From Burkholderiales bacterium (GTDB lineage Bacteria; Pseudomonadota; Gammaproteobacteria; Burkholderiales; Burkholderiaceae_C), in the NCBI GenBank assembly GCA_005793295.1, contig SXSX01000143.1, positions 1 through 13,197 on the forward strand: a DNA stretch of 13,197 nt, given 5' to 3'. Positions 1 to 7,306 of this stretch are shown here, piece after piece. Numbering within the stretch: the stretch's first letter is position 1; the number at the start of each line of letters is the position of its first letter. Both the position numbers and the translations under genes were made by a program. The notes under the pieces were generated by a model that saw only the letters and a program-made list of their open reading frames with translations, had not been told where the DNA came from and made no database searches.

Positions 1-783
1 GAGGCTCAAAGAATCGAGTTGGTTAAAGTTTCCGATCACAAAGGTAACGGCCATGGTCTCGCCGATAGCCCGACCTAGGCCCAACATGATTCCGCCAATC
101 ACTCCGGCCTTGGTGTAAGGCAGAACGACCGTAGACACAACTTCCCACGTTGTTGCACCCAAACCATAGGCGGATTCTTTGAGCAGGGGGGGCGTCACTT
201 CAAAAACATCGCGCATGACAGCCGAGATAAACGGAATAATCATGATCGCCAAAATAATACCGGCCGACAAAATTCCAATACCCACCGGTGGGCCAGAGAC
301 AAACGCCCCAAGAAAGGGGACGCCTGAAAAGGCAGCCTGCAAAGGCATCTGCACATACTCCGCAAGCACGGGGCCAAACACCAACAAGCCCCACATGCCA
401 TAAACAATCGAAGGCACTGCTGCTAACAACTCAATCGCAGTACCCAAGGGCCGCTTCAGCCAGCTTGGAGAGAGCTCTGTCAAAAACAGAGCAATCCCAA
501 AGCTTACTGGCACAGCGATGATCAGAGCGATCAGCGAAGTCGCGATCGTTCCGTAAATCATGACCAGTCCACCAAACTCCTCTTGAACTGGATCCCAAAC
601 CGTACTCGTTAGAAACGAAAACCCATACTTGGATATCGCGGGCCACGCGCTAATCACCAATGATGTGAGGATGGCAGCTAACAAGCTCAGAGTTATCACA
701 GCCGACAGCTTGGCAAAAAAACCAAATACTTTGTCAGCCATCGGCCCTGATCGGGCCTGTTTTTTTAGAGACGGTTGGGTCAT
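1..783 (-). CDS. pstC: Phosphate ABC transporter permease PstC (3' end beyond window)
   Basis: An open frame of 261 codons starts with ATG at 783 and runs off the window edge without a stop, so the C-terminus is missing. PstC is one of the two inner-membrane permease subunits of the high-affinity PstSCAB phosphate importer. The N-terminus has a hydrophobic segment at about residues 24-48, then a periplasmic stretch (FGGLVMIYGTI at 70-80), more membrane segments, and the permease EAA-loop region at about 203-245 (ESAYGLGATTWE, then GLGRAIGETMAV). These are typical of PstC rather than PstA. The gene lies 9 bp downstream of pstS, so the two are cotranscribed; pstA, pstB and phoU would be expected beyond the edge. 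No strong ribosome binding site is seen before the ATG, which suggests coupling to pstS translation. Confidence 0.95.
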   Translation of the reverse strand, partial: MTQPSLKKQARSGPMADKVFGFFAKLSAVITLSLLAAILTSLVISAWPAISKYGFSFLTSTVWDPVQEEFGGLVMIYGTIATSLIALIIAVPVSFGIALFLTELSPSWLKRPLGTAIELLAAVPSIVYGMWGLLVFGPVLAEYVQMPLQAAFSGVPFLGAFVSGPPVGIGILSAGIILAIMIIPFISAVMRDVFEVTPPLLKESAYGLGATTWEVVSTVVLPYTKAGVIGGIMLGLGRAIGETMAVTFVIGNFNQLDSLSL

Positions 784-792
784 GGTCGTCAA

Positions 793-1833
793 TTATTTAT
801 AAGAAATCGCTTTACCAGCGTTGTCCGTCATGGAGCCCCAAGCCTTTTGAACTGCAGCTACAACCGCTGGAGGCATTGGCACGTAATCTAAGTCAGCGGC
901 TGCTTTTCCACCGTTGGCATATGCCCAGTTGAAAAACTTCAATGATTCAGTCGCATTGGCTGGCTTGTCTTGCTTGTTGTACATCAAGATGTAAGTCGCG
1001 GTAGAGATAGGCCACGTGTTTTTACCAGGCTGATCCGTGATCAATTGGTAAAAAGTTTTGTTCCAATCTGCACCTGCAGCAGCCGCTTTGAAAGCGTCAT
1101 CATCAGGCGCTACAAAATTGCCATCTCTGTTTTTCAACAAAGCGTAAGTCAATTTGTTTTGCTTCACGTAAGAGTACTCAACGTAACCAATCGAGTTTGG
1201 AAGACGTGCGACGAAAGCAGCAACGCCTTCATTGCCCTTACCGCCAGCGCCGACAGGCCAGTTCACGGCTGCGCCCTCACCCACTTTGGCTTTCCACTCG
1301 GGGTGGGCGCGGCTCAAGTAGTTGGTGAAGTTAAAGGTAGTACCTGAACCATCCGCGCGGCGCACTGGAGCAATCGCTGCATCAGGCAAAGGCAAGGTAG
1401 GGTTCAAGGCTTTGAGCGCTGGGTCATTCCATTTGGTTATTTTTCCAAGGTAAATATCACCTAAAACTTGGCTATCAAGCTTAAGTTGACCAGGCAAAAT
1501 GCCTTTGACATTAAGCACAGGAACGGTTCCACCGATCACCATAGGGAACTGCATTTGCCCCTTGGTTTTCAAAACTTCATCGGTCAAGGGCATGTCAGTC
1601 GCACCAAAGTCAACCGTTTTGGAGTCAATTTGTTTGATGCCGCCGCCAGAGCCGATGGACTGGTAGTTCACTTTGACGCCAGTGGCTTTGTTGTAGTCAG
1701 ACGCCCACTTGGAATAGATTGGCGCAGGGAAGCTAGCACCCGCACCGGTAATTTCTTGAGCCTGAACAGCGCCCAGACCCATTGCTGATGTAACTGCAAT
1801 TGCCAATGATGGCAGTTGGAACGAGATTTTCAT
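793..1833 (-). CDS. pstS: Periplasmic phosphate-binding protein PstS
   Basis: This 346-residue protein is the substrate-binding subunit of the Pst importer. A signal peptide covers residues 1-25 (hydrophobic core LAIAVTSAMGLGA, likely cleavage after VQA). The mature protein opens with EITGAGASFPAPIYSKW, the PstS phosphate-binding start. It also carries GSGGGIKQI and FGATDMPLT at about 61-83, and RADGSGTTFNFTNYL near the middle, all classic phosphate-contact loops. Length matches the family. The ATG at 1833 has a GAGG ribosome binding site 7 nt upstream. pstC follows 9 bp after the stop. A well-formed Pho box lies about 50-70 bp upstream, so induction by PhoB under phosphate starvation is expected. 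Confidence 0.97.
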   Translation of the reverse strand: MKISFQLPSLAIAVTSAMGLGAVQAQEITGAGASFPAPIYSKWASDYNKATGVKVNYQSIGSGGGIKQIDSKTVDFGATDMPLTDEVLKTKGQMQFPMVIGGTVPVLNVKGILPGQLKLDSQVLGDIYLGKITKWNDPALKALNPTLPLPDAAIAPVRRADGSGTTFNFTNYLSRAHPEWKAKVGEGAAVNWPVGAGGKGNEGVAAFVARLPNSIGYVEYSYVKQNKLTYALLKNRDGNFVAPDDDAFKAAAAGADWNKTFYQLITDQPGKNTWPISTATYILMYNKQDKPANATESLKFFNWAYANGGKAAADLDYVPMPPAVVAAVQKAWGSMTDNAGKAISYK

Positions 1834-1868
1834 AGAGAAGCCTCAGAGGTTGGTTAAAGAACCCTTGC

Positions 1869-1901
1869 ACTTTAAGAATATTATGTGACATTCATGTGAC
1901 A
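1869..1901 (-). promoter_or_regulatory. Pho box and -10 for pstS
   Basis: Read on the minus strand, the sequence TTGTCAC-ATGA-ATGTCAC contains two TGTCACAT copies (1901-1894 and 1890-1883) spaced exactly 11 bp. This matches the known PhoB box layout of CTGTCAT, 4 nt, CTGTCAY. After an 8-nt gap comes TAAAGT (1874-1869), a 4/6 match to the -10 hexamer. No separate -35 is needed at PhoB-activated promoters. The position upstream of pstS, the archetypal Pho gene, makes this the most secure Pho site in the window. Confidence 0.85.
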
Positions 1902-1960
1902 AATTTGGTCGCGAACTGGGAAATCTGAAAATTGGCGGAATTTTTAGAATTTAGAGGTTT

Positions 1961-1993
1961 TGTCACATCTTTGTCATCAAACATTTTTACTCT
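1961..1993 (+). promoter_or_regulatory. Pho box and weak -10 for the FAS1 lipoprotein gene
   Basis: TTGTCAC-ATCT-TTGTCAT places TGTCACAT (1961-1968) and TGTCATCA (1972-1979) 11 bp apart on the plus strand, divergent from the pstS Pho box about 60 bp away. An 8-nt gap then leads to TACTCT (1988-1993), only 3/6 against the -10 consensus. The spacing is the same as at pstS. A weak -10 is acceptable if PhoB recruits polymerase. The site lies inside the upstream extension of the longest reading frame (from 1932), which argues that the true start is downstream at 2022. Confidence 0.7.
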
Positions 1994-2021
1994 TGACACT
2001 TTTCAACCTGGAGACTTTACG

Positions 2022-2522
2022 ATGACCTCTGTCCAACTGATGCATTTTTCTCGCCGTGCGGCACTCGCGACCGCTGTTTTAGTCGCTCTGTCTGGCTGCG
2101 CTACCGTGTCCACCCCCGTCACCGTCGCCGATACCGTTGCAAAAACACCTTCACTTTCTACATTGAACGGCTTGATTGCCAGCGCTGGCTTGACTCCCAC
2201 CCTTCAATCTGCAGGCCCATTCACTTTGTTTGCACCCACGAATGACGCTTTCAAAGCCGTTCCTGCAAAAACCATGGAAGCTTTGGCGAAGAACCCAGCG
2301 ATGCTGAAAGATGTTTTGACTTACCACGTGATCGCCGGCAAGGTGATGGCTAAGGATGTTAAGAATAGCAATGTCAAAACAGTTAACGGAGCGAATGTGG
2401 CTGTCTCCAAAGCAGGTGAATTTGTCACCATCGAAAACGCCGTAGTAAATCCTGCAGACATCGCTGCAACCAACGGCGTGGTTCACATCATTGATGCCGT
2501 GTTGATCCCACCCGCAAAATAA
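2022..2522 (+). CDS. FAS1 (fasciclin) domain lipoprotein
   Basis: This protein of 166 residues has a signal peptide with Arg-Arg before the hydrophobic stretch AALATAVLVAL and a lipobox LSGC. It should therefore be exported and lipid-anchored. A single FAS1 domain follows, with the family landmarks FTLFAPTNDAF, LTYHVIAGKV and NGVVHIIDAVLIP at the C-terminus. FAS1 domains generally mediate adhesion or surface interactions; the ligand here is unknown. The ATG at 2022 is chosen because GGAG sits 8 nt upstream and because the longer frame from 1932 would place the Pho box inside the coding region. The gene ends in tandem stops (TAATAA) and is followed by a terminator. The Pho box suggests phosphate-starvation expression, which is inference. 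Confidence 0.88.
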   Translation: MTSVQLMHFSRRAALATAVLVALSGCATVSTPVTVADTVAKTPSLSTLNGLIASAGLTPTLQSAGPFTLFAPTNDAFKAVPAKTMEALAKNPAMLKDVLTYHVIAGKVMAKDVKNSNVKTVNGANVAVSKAGEFVTIENAVVNPADIAATNGVVHIIDAVLIPPAK

Positions 2523-2548
2523 TAAGTCTCTAGACTTTTTTTGCCAAT

Positions 2549-2596
2549 GCCGCCCGATGGGTAGCACTGCGGTGCTATGCTCGGCGGCGTTTTTCT
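2549..2596 (+). terminator. Rho-independent terminator after the FAS1 gene
   Basis: The outer stem pairs GCCGCC (from 2549) with GGCGGC (ending 2588). The inner stem pairs TAGCAC (2562-2567) with GTGCTA (2572-2577) around TGCG. A run GTTTTTCT follows directly. The end of the T-run lies only about 19 nt before the ppx start, leaving almost no room for a separate ppx promoter downstream of it. Confidence 0.8.
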
Positions 2597-2614
2597 ATAT
2601 GAAACATTTGAAAC

Positions 2615-4129
2615 ATGCAAACCGGTAACCGACTCGCCGCTGTGGACCTGGGTTCCAACAGCTTTCGACTTGAAATAGGCAATGTAGACCATGGCGAATT
2701 CCGACGAACCGAATACCTCAAAGAAACGGTGCGCCAAGGGGCGGGGCTTGACGAAGACCGAAACCTGACCCCCGATGCCATGCAAAGCGGATGGGACTGC
2801 TTAGCGCGGTTTGGAGAACGTTTAGCGGGATTTAACCCCAAGGAAGTTCGTGCGGTTGCTACCCAGACCTTGCGCGAGGCACGCAACCGGGACGTATTTT
2901 TATCACAAGCCAGTTCGATATTGGGTTTCCCAATCGACGTTATCTCAGGCCGAGAAGAAGCACGGTTAATTTACCAAGGCGTCGCCCACCAACTTCCACC
3001 GAGTGAAGAGCGGCGCTTGGTGATTGATATTGGCGGACGCTCCACAGAATTGATTCTTGGTCAGAACCTAAAACCCAGCGTCATGGAGTCCTTTCGCGTT
3101 GGCAGTATTGCGTGGTCCACACGGTACTTTCAAAGCGGGAATTTCAGCCGAAAATCGTTTGAGATTGCGGAAATAGCAGCCAAAGCCGTGCTGGACGAAG
3201 CCCTGGATGCCTACGCCGCAGACCAGTGGGACATCGCCTACGGATCAGCCGGAACCATAGGCGCCATTAGTGATGTGTTACTGGCTGAGGGTTGGACCGA
3301 AGGAACGATCACCCAAGAAGGTTTGGATTGGCTGCTGGAAAAGCTGATCGCCGCACAGACAGTAGACCGCCTCAAAATTGCAGGTCTGCGCGACGACCGC
3401 AAGCCCTTGATCGGCGGCGGACTCAGCGTGGTTCGCGCCCTCTTTAGTCTGCTCAATATCCAAGAATTAAAACAATCCAACGGTGGGCTGCGCCATGGAA
3501 TGTTGTTTGACATGTTGGGAACCTCCAACGAAGCCAGTGATTTGCGTGAGAAAAGCGTGCTCCGCTTAGCCAGAAAATTCGGAATTGATACCAACCAAGG
3601 GGAACGCGTCAGTCAAGTGGCGCAAGCCTTGTTAACGCAAATAAATAATTTCTCATCCTCAGATGAGGATCTTAACCGAAAACATCTTCGAAAGCTTCAT
3701 TGGGCATCACAACTCCATGAAATTGGAAGCCATATTTCGCACAGTGATTACCACAAGCACGGGGCCTACATTTTGGAAAACGCCGATGCGATGGGTTTCT
3801 CATTGGCAGAAATGCACCGCCTCAGTTTGCTAGTGCTTGGACACCGGGGCAAACTTCGAAAACTCGAAGCTGACCTGCAGGATGAAGGGCTTCGCTCCCA
3901 ATTAGTGGCCTTGCGAATCGCGGTGATTTTGTGCCACGCAAGGCGTGACCCCTCGTATTCCGGACTGGTTTTAACGCGTACCAAAAAAACCAGCAGCAGC
4001 CCCGAGAGACTGCAACTCCATGCCCCCGCGCAGTGGAGCCAAGAGTACCCACAATCGGCCTACCGCCTTCGCGAAGAGGCCAGTGCTTGGCAAAAAACCC
4101 TTTGGCCTTTAGACTTTATAGAAGATTGA
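2615..4129 (+). CDS. ppx: Exopolyphosphatase (Ppx/GppA family)
   Basis: This 504-residue protein releases orthophosphate from the ends of polyphosphate chains; members of the family may also hydrolyse pppGpp. It has the ASKHA-type phosphate-binding loops VDLGSNSFRLEIG (10-22) and VIDIGGRSTELILG (136-149), the SGREEARLIY segment carrying the likely catalytic Glu (111-120), GSAGTIGAISDVL (210-222), and a C-terminal HD-like helical domain with LHEIGSHISHSDYHKH (367-382). Length is close to E. coli Ppx. The second loop reads GGRSTE where many homologues have GGGSTE; this may be lineage-typical. The ATG at 2615 lacks an obvious ribosome binding site, and the nearby ATG at 2599 is in another frame and stops quickly. 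A terminator hairpin immediately precedes the gene. The polyphosphate-making ppk lies on the opposite strand. Confidence 0.94.
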   Translation: MQTGNRLAAVDLGSNSFRLEIGNVDHGEFRRTEYLKETVRQGAGLDEDRNLTPDAMQSGWDCLARFGERLAGFNPKEVRAVATQTLREARNRDVFLSQASSILGFPIDVISGREEARLIYQGVAHQLPPSEERRLVIDIGGRSTELILGQNLKPSVMESFRVGSIAWSTRYFQSGNFSRKSFEIAEIAAKAVLDEALDAYAADQWDIAYGSAGTIGAISDVLLAEGWTEGTITQEGLDWLLEKLIAAQTVDRLKIAGLRDDRKPLIGGGLSVVRALFSLLNIQELKQSNGGLRHGMLFDMLGTSNEASDLREKSVLRLARKFGIDTNQGERVSQVAQALLTQINNFSSSDEDLNRKHLRKLHWASQLHEIGSHISHSDYHKHGAYILENADAMGFSLAEMHRLSLLVLGHRGKLRKLEADLQDEGLRSQLVALRIAVILCHARRDPSYSGLVLTRTKKTSSSPERLQLHAPAQWSQEYPQSAYRLREEASAWQKTLWPLDFIED

Positions 4130-4144
4130 GTCAATCAAAATAAT

Positions 4145-4186
4145 TTGCTCAATGTTAGAAAAACGGTATAAACTGTATATACCGTT
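4145..4186 (+). promoter_or_regulatory. Promoter with inverted-repeat operator
   Basis: A -35-like TTGCTC (4145-4150, 3/6) is followed after 16 nt by TATAAA (4167-4172, 5/6 to the -10 consensus). A perfect inverted repeat overlaps this -10: AACGGTATA (4162-4170), a 7-nt spacer, then TATACCGTT (4178-4186). A repressor bound there would block the promoter. The downstream gene encodes a ribbon-helix-helix-like protein, so autoregulation is a reasonable inference. Confidence 0.6.
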
Positions 4187-4218
4187 CACTTTTCAACTCT
4201 TGTAAAGGAAAATTATTT

Positions 4219-4665
4219 ATGACGACTTTAACTACTGCTAAAAATGTGACCCCCGTCGCTGCCAAACGGCCCCTGGTTAAACGTGCCGCCTCTTTAGTAA
4301 CAAAAGTGGCAGAAAAAACAGCCACAAAAACATCGAAAAGCACTGCTGTAAAACCTACCGCAAAGAAATCATCGGCAACAAAGTTGCCTGTCGCTCGTAA
4401 GTCTCCTGCTGTCAAAACTGCAGCGGCAAAGCCTGCGAAAGATAAAAAACCAAAATTGGTGCGCGACAGTTTCACTTTCCCCAAGGCTGAATACGAAGTG
4501 CTAGAAGCCATGAAGCAACGCGCAGCGAAGCTTAAAGTCATGGTGAAGAAAACAGAGTTGCTGCGTGCTGGAATCAAATCGCTCGCAGCTTTGGGTGATG
4601 CGGCTTTCTTAAGCGCTATTGCGGCTGTCCCCAGCCTAAAAACCGGACGCCCTGCAAAAGCGTAA
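4219..4665 (+). CDS. Histone H1-like basic protein with ribbon-helix-helix-like domain
   Basis: This 148-residue protein has two parts. Residues 1-80 form a low-complexity tail rich in Lys, Ala, Thr and Pro, with repeated KPTAKK, KSPAVK and AAKPAK units, like histone H1-type tails in AlgP, PhaF or PhaM. Residues 81-125 (VRDSFTFPKAEYEVLEAM, then VKKTELLRAGIKSLAAL) read as a short beta strand plus two helices, the pattern of a ribbon-helix-helix DNA-binding domain. It has no signal peptide and should be cytoplasmic and nucleoid-associated. An AAGGA ribosome binding site (4205-4209) lies 9 nt before the ATG, and a promoter with an inverted repeat lies upstream. The position between ppx and the ppk operon suggests, without proof, a link to polyphosphate or its granules. 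I do not recognise a named family. Confidence 0.85.
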   Translation: MTTLTTAKNVTPVAAKRPLVKRAASLVTKVAEKTATKTSKSTAVKPTAKKSSATKLPVARKSPAVKTAAAKPAKDKKPKLVRDSFTFPKAEYEVLEAMKQRAAKLKVMVKKTELLRAGIKSLAALGDAAFLSAIAAVPSLKTGRPAKA

Positions 4666-4670
4666 GACTG

Positions 4671-4693
4671 AAAAGGTTGAAGCCTTCGGGCTT
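4671..4693 (-). terminator. Weak terminator hairpin between convergent genes
   Basis: AAGCC (4680-4684) and GGCTT (4689-4693) pair around a TTCG tetraloop, a very stable loop type. On the minus strand the hairpin is followed by CAACCTTTT, a short and imperfect T-run, so it best serves the sixA end of the minus-strand operon. It overlaps the sixA stop codon. The plus-strand side has no T-run. The stem is short, so efficiency is uncertain. Confidence 0.5.
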
Positions 4694-5147
4694 AAAGCAT
4701 ATCGGGAGACTGGACCGTAACGACCAAAGTTTGGGTCATCCGCTCCCGATAGCGCAGCCACCAAACAGCCCCTTTTTTCATAGAACACTCCTGCTCGCTC
4801 AAGCCGAGCAGCTGTGCGATCGTTTTGCCAAGCGTAGGCTGATGCCCGACCACTAATGCGCAGCCTGTCGCATTGGGCCAATTCACCAACGCCAGTAAAT
4901 CCTCTACGCTAGCTAAGGGTGCCAAGGCGGGACTGATTTTGTATTTCCGGTCGAGCGCTCTAACCGTTTGGTCAGCCCGAAGCGCGGGGCTACTAAATAC
5001 TTTGGTACCTGCGGGTAATTGGCGATCTAACCAAGCGCTCATTTTGGTTGCCTGTTTGTCGCCTTTGGGTGTGAGGGTACGAAGCATGTCGTCCCCTACC
5101 AATTCCAAATCGATCGCCTCTGCGTGACGCCACAAAACCAAGTCCAT
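4692..5147 (-). CDS. sixA: Phosphohistidine phosphatase SixA
   Basis: This 151-residue histidine-phosphatase-superfamily protein removes phosphate from phosphohistidine in proteins. In E. coli SixA acts on His-phosphorylated proteins of phosphorelay and PTS systems. The catalytic RHA motif is near the N-terminus (LVLWRHAEA, His8). SSPALRADQT (52-61) contains the phosphate-pocket Arg, and VVGHQPTLG has the second active-site His (102). Size is normal for the short SixA class. The ATG at 5147 lies 3 nt after the ppk stop, with AAGGGG as ribosome binding site inside the ppk end, so translation is coupled to ppk. Because PPK1 itself works through phosphohistidine, an interaction is conceivable but not shown. 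It is the last gene of the operon. Confidence 0.92.
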   Translation of the reverse strand: MDLVLWRHAEAIDLELVGDDMLRTLTPKGDKQATKMSAWLDRQLPAGTKVFSSPALRADQTVRALDRKYKISPALAPLASVEDLLALVNWPNATGCALVVGHQPTLGKTIAQLLGLSEQECSMKKGAVWWLRYRERMTQTLVVTVQSPDML

Positions 5148-5150
5148 AAC

Positions 5151-7280
5151 CTACCCCTTGTTCTTTTGAAACATTTCTTGACCATACCGGCCCATCAGTG
5201 CATTTTGTGCACCATGACCTGACTTTAAGCCGGTTGGCTTTATGAGTGTGTAAGCACCATCGGGCCCCATCTCCCAAGCATCCACACTATCGTGTAAATA
5301 GGCCACTAAGCATTCATCGACGATGCGCTGGAGCTGCTTTGGGTCTGTCACAGGCCAAGCAAACTCCACACGACGTACCATGTTGCGGTTCATCCAATCT
5401 GCACTCGACAAATAAAGATCTTCAACGCTGCCATGGCGGAAATAGAAGACACGAGAGTGCTCTAAAAAACGACCAATCACAGATCGAACGCGAATGTTGT
5501 CGGTGAGCCCTGGCACTTGTGCCGGCAGCATACAAGCGCCGCGCACAATGAGATCAATCACGACACCATTTTGTCCGGCCCGAATCAAACTTTGGATCAA
5601 GAGCTCGTCGGTCAATGAATTCATTTTGGCGACGATACGAGCGGATTGTCCTTTGGAAGCTGCAAGTCCTAAGCTGTTAATTTTCTTAACTAAATTATGG
5701 TGCAAATAAAACGGCGCCATCCACACTTTTTGAAGGCGCGGTAACTTGCTCTGACTGGCCAAGTGGACAAATACATTGTCCATGTCCGTTGTCAAAGCTG
5801 TGTCAGCGGTTAAGTGGCTGATATCGGTATACAAACGCGCTGTGCGTGGGTTGTAGTTACCGGTTGACAGGTGGCCGTAGCGCTTGAGCAATCGGCCTTC
5901 GCGACGGGTAATCAGCAGCATCTTGGCGTGGGTCTTCAATCCGACTACGCCATAGACCACCTGGGCACCGATGGATTCCAACATTTCAGCCACGTTGATG
6001 TTGGCTTCTTCATCAAACCGGGCCTTGAGTTCCACGACCACAGTCACTTCTTTACCCCGGCGCACCGCTTCGCGAAGCAAGTCCATCATGGCGGGGTCTG
6101 AACCCATGCGGTAAATCGTTTGCTTGATAGCCAAAACATCAGGGTCATTGACAGCAGCACGCAGAAAAGCCAATACACCGTCAAAGCTCTCAAAGGGTTG
6201 GTGAAAAATAATGTCACCGTGTTTGAGTTGCTCAAATACATCCCTGTTTTGATCCATCTGCACCGGAAAGCGAGCTTTATAAGAGGGGAAACACAAGCCC
6301 GGGCGGTCTAGCATGTCAAGCATTTGCGTGAGCCGCACCAAATTCACGGGCCCATGAACGCGGTACAAAGCTTGGGATGGGAGATCAAACTGTTTCAGTA
6401 AAAAATCCGATAAATATTCCGAGCAACCCGCAGAAACCTCAAGTCGTACCGCTTGACCAAAATGGCGATGGACCAAGCCTTGTCGTAAGGCTGTTCTTAA
6501 GTTGCGAACATCATCTTCGTCAACAGCCAAATCGGAGTGGCGCGTGACCCGAAATTGTGAGAATTGCTCTACGGTTCGGCCAGGAAATAACTCGGCCAAA
6601 TGCGAGCGGATCACGCTGGTAAGAGCCACAAACACCGCTTTGCTTCCCGCGACTTTGTCAGGCAGCCGGATCACCCGTGGGACGACCCTGGGGACCTTCA
6701 CGATTGCAATTTCATTGGCACGCCCAAAGGCATCATTTCCGCTGAGCCGAACAATGAAGTTCAAGGACTTGTTGGCGACCAGCGGAAAGGGATGCGAAGG
6801 ATCGAGACCCACAGGAACGAGAAGGGGGCGAATTTCACGTTGGAAATATTGCTTGACCCATTGGCGTTGCGCTGCCGTCCGGTTTCCATGAGAAACAACT
6901 TGGATACCGCATTCGTCTAAAGCGGGAATTAAGGCCTCGTTGTACAAAGCGTACTGGCGATCCACCAAACTGTGAAGTGAATCGGAGAGTCGCTCAAAAG
7001 AGCCAACGGTATACGCACCGTTGCGAACGTTGCCCTTTGACGCGGTGATATGCGGGTCTGCCCGAACTTCAAAAAACTCGTCTAAGTTGGAAGAAACAAT
7101 GCACAGATAGCGAAGGCGCTCTAACACGGGGACGTCTTGGCGCTCCGCCCAACTAAAAACCCGTTCATTGAATGCGACCAAACTGTGGTCACGGTCTAGC
7201 AATACCGAGTTTCCTGATGGATCAACCGGATGCGTTAGGGCGGTCTTTTTTGGGTTAGGCGATAAGGAAGCGGAATTCAT
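5151..7280 (-). CDS. ppk: Polyphosphate kinase PPK1
   Basis: This enzyme polymerises the terminal phosphate of ATP into polyphosphate and acts reversibly. Numbered from a possible TTG start at 7289, the frame has 712 residues; from the ATG at 7280 it has 709. The N-terminal domain shows SLVAFNERVFSWAE and SSNLDEFFEVR. The phospholipase-D-like catalytic core has GLKTHAKMLLI with His454, then GHLSTGNYNPRTARLYTD. The second active-site region is FLEHSRVFYFRHG with His611, followed by LSSADWMNRN. The 157-residue gap between the two His equals that between His435 and His592 of E. coli PPK. Start choice is uncertain: an AGGCGA sequence fits the TTG better than the ATG. The gene follows the glycosyltransferase by 26 nt (17 if TTG) and is followed 3 nt later by sixA. 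Confidence 0.95.
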   Translation of the reverse strand: MNSASLSPNPKKTALTHPVDPSGNSVLLDRDHSLVAFNERVFSWAERQDVPVLERLRYLCIVSSNLDEFFEVRADPHITASKGNVRNGAYTVGSFERLSDSLHSLVDRQYALYNEALIPALDECGIQVVSHGNRTAAQRQWVKQYFQREIRPLLVPVGLDPSHPFPLVANKSLNFIVRLSGNDAFGRANEIAIVKVPRVVPRVIRLPDKVAGSKAVFVALTSVIRSHLAELFPGRTVEQFSQFRVTRHSDLAVDEDDVRNLRTALRQGLVHRHFGQAVRLEVSAGCSEYLSDFLLKQFDLPSQALYRVHGPVNLVRLTQMLDMLDRPGLCFPSYKARFPVQMDQNRDVFEQLKHGDIIFHQPFESFDGVLAFLRAAVNDPDVLAIKQTIYRMGSDPAMMDLLREAVRRGKEVTVVVELKARFDEEANINVAEMLESIGAQVVYGVVGLKTHAKMLLITRREGRLLKRYGHLSTGNYNPRTARLYTDISHLTADTALTTDMDNVFVHLASQSKLPRLQKVWMAPFYLHHNLVKKINSLGLAASKGQSARIVAKMNSLTDELLIQSLIRAGQNGVVIDLIVRGACMLPAQVPGLTDNIRVRSVIGRFLEHSRVFYFRHGSVEDLYLSSADWMNRNMVRRVEFAWPVTDPKQLQRIVDECLVAYLHDSVDAWEMGPDGAYTLIKPTGLKSGHGAQNALMGRYGQEMFQKNKG

Positions 7281-7306
7281 GGGAAGCAATCAAATCGCCT
7301 ATCGTA

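Noticed and set aside
1932..2021. N-terminal extension of the FAS1 gene from the upstream ATG at 1932
   Set aside because: It would place the Pho box inside coding sequence and remove the signal peptide from the N-terminus; the ATG at 2022 has GGAG at good spacing.
2151..2886. Long antisense frames across the FAS1 gene and the ppx start
   Set aside because: They are shadows of real genes, with no protein-like composition, motifs or ribosome binding sites.
4124..4136. Small palindrome GATTGAGTCAATC over the ppx stop codon
   Set aside because: Short, with no T-run and no clear partner; a chance palindrome is likely.
4174..4192. Pho box upstream of the histone-like gene
   Set aside because: CTGT and GTTCAC fragments are present but the 11-bp tandem TGTCA pattern is absent; the inverted repeat explains the sequence better.
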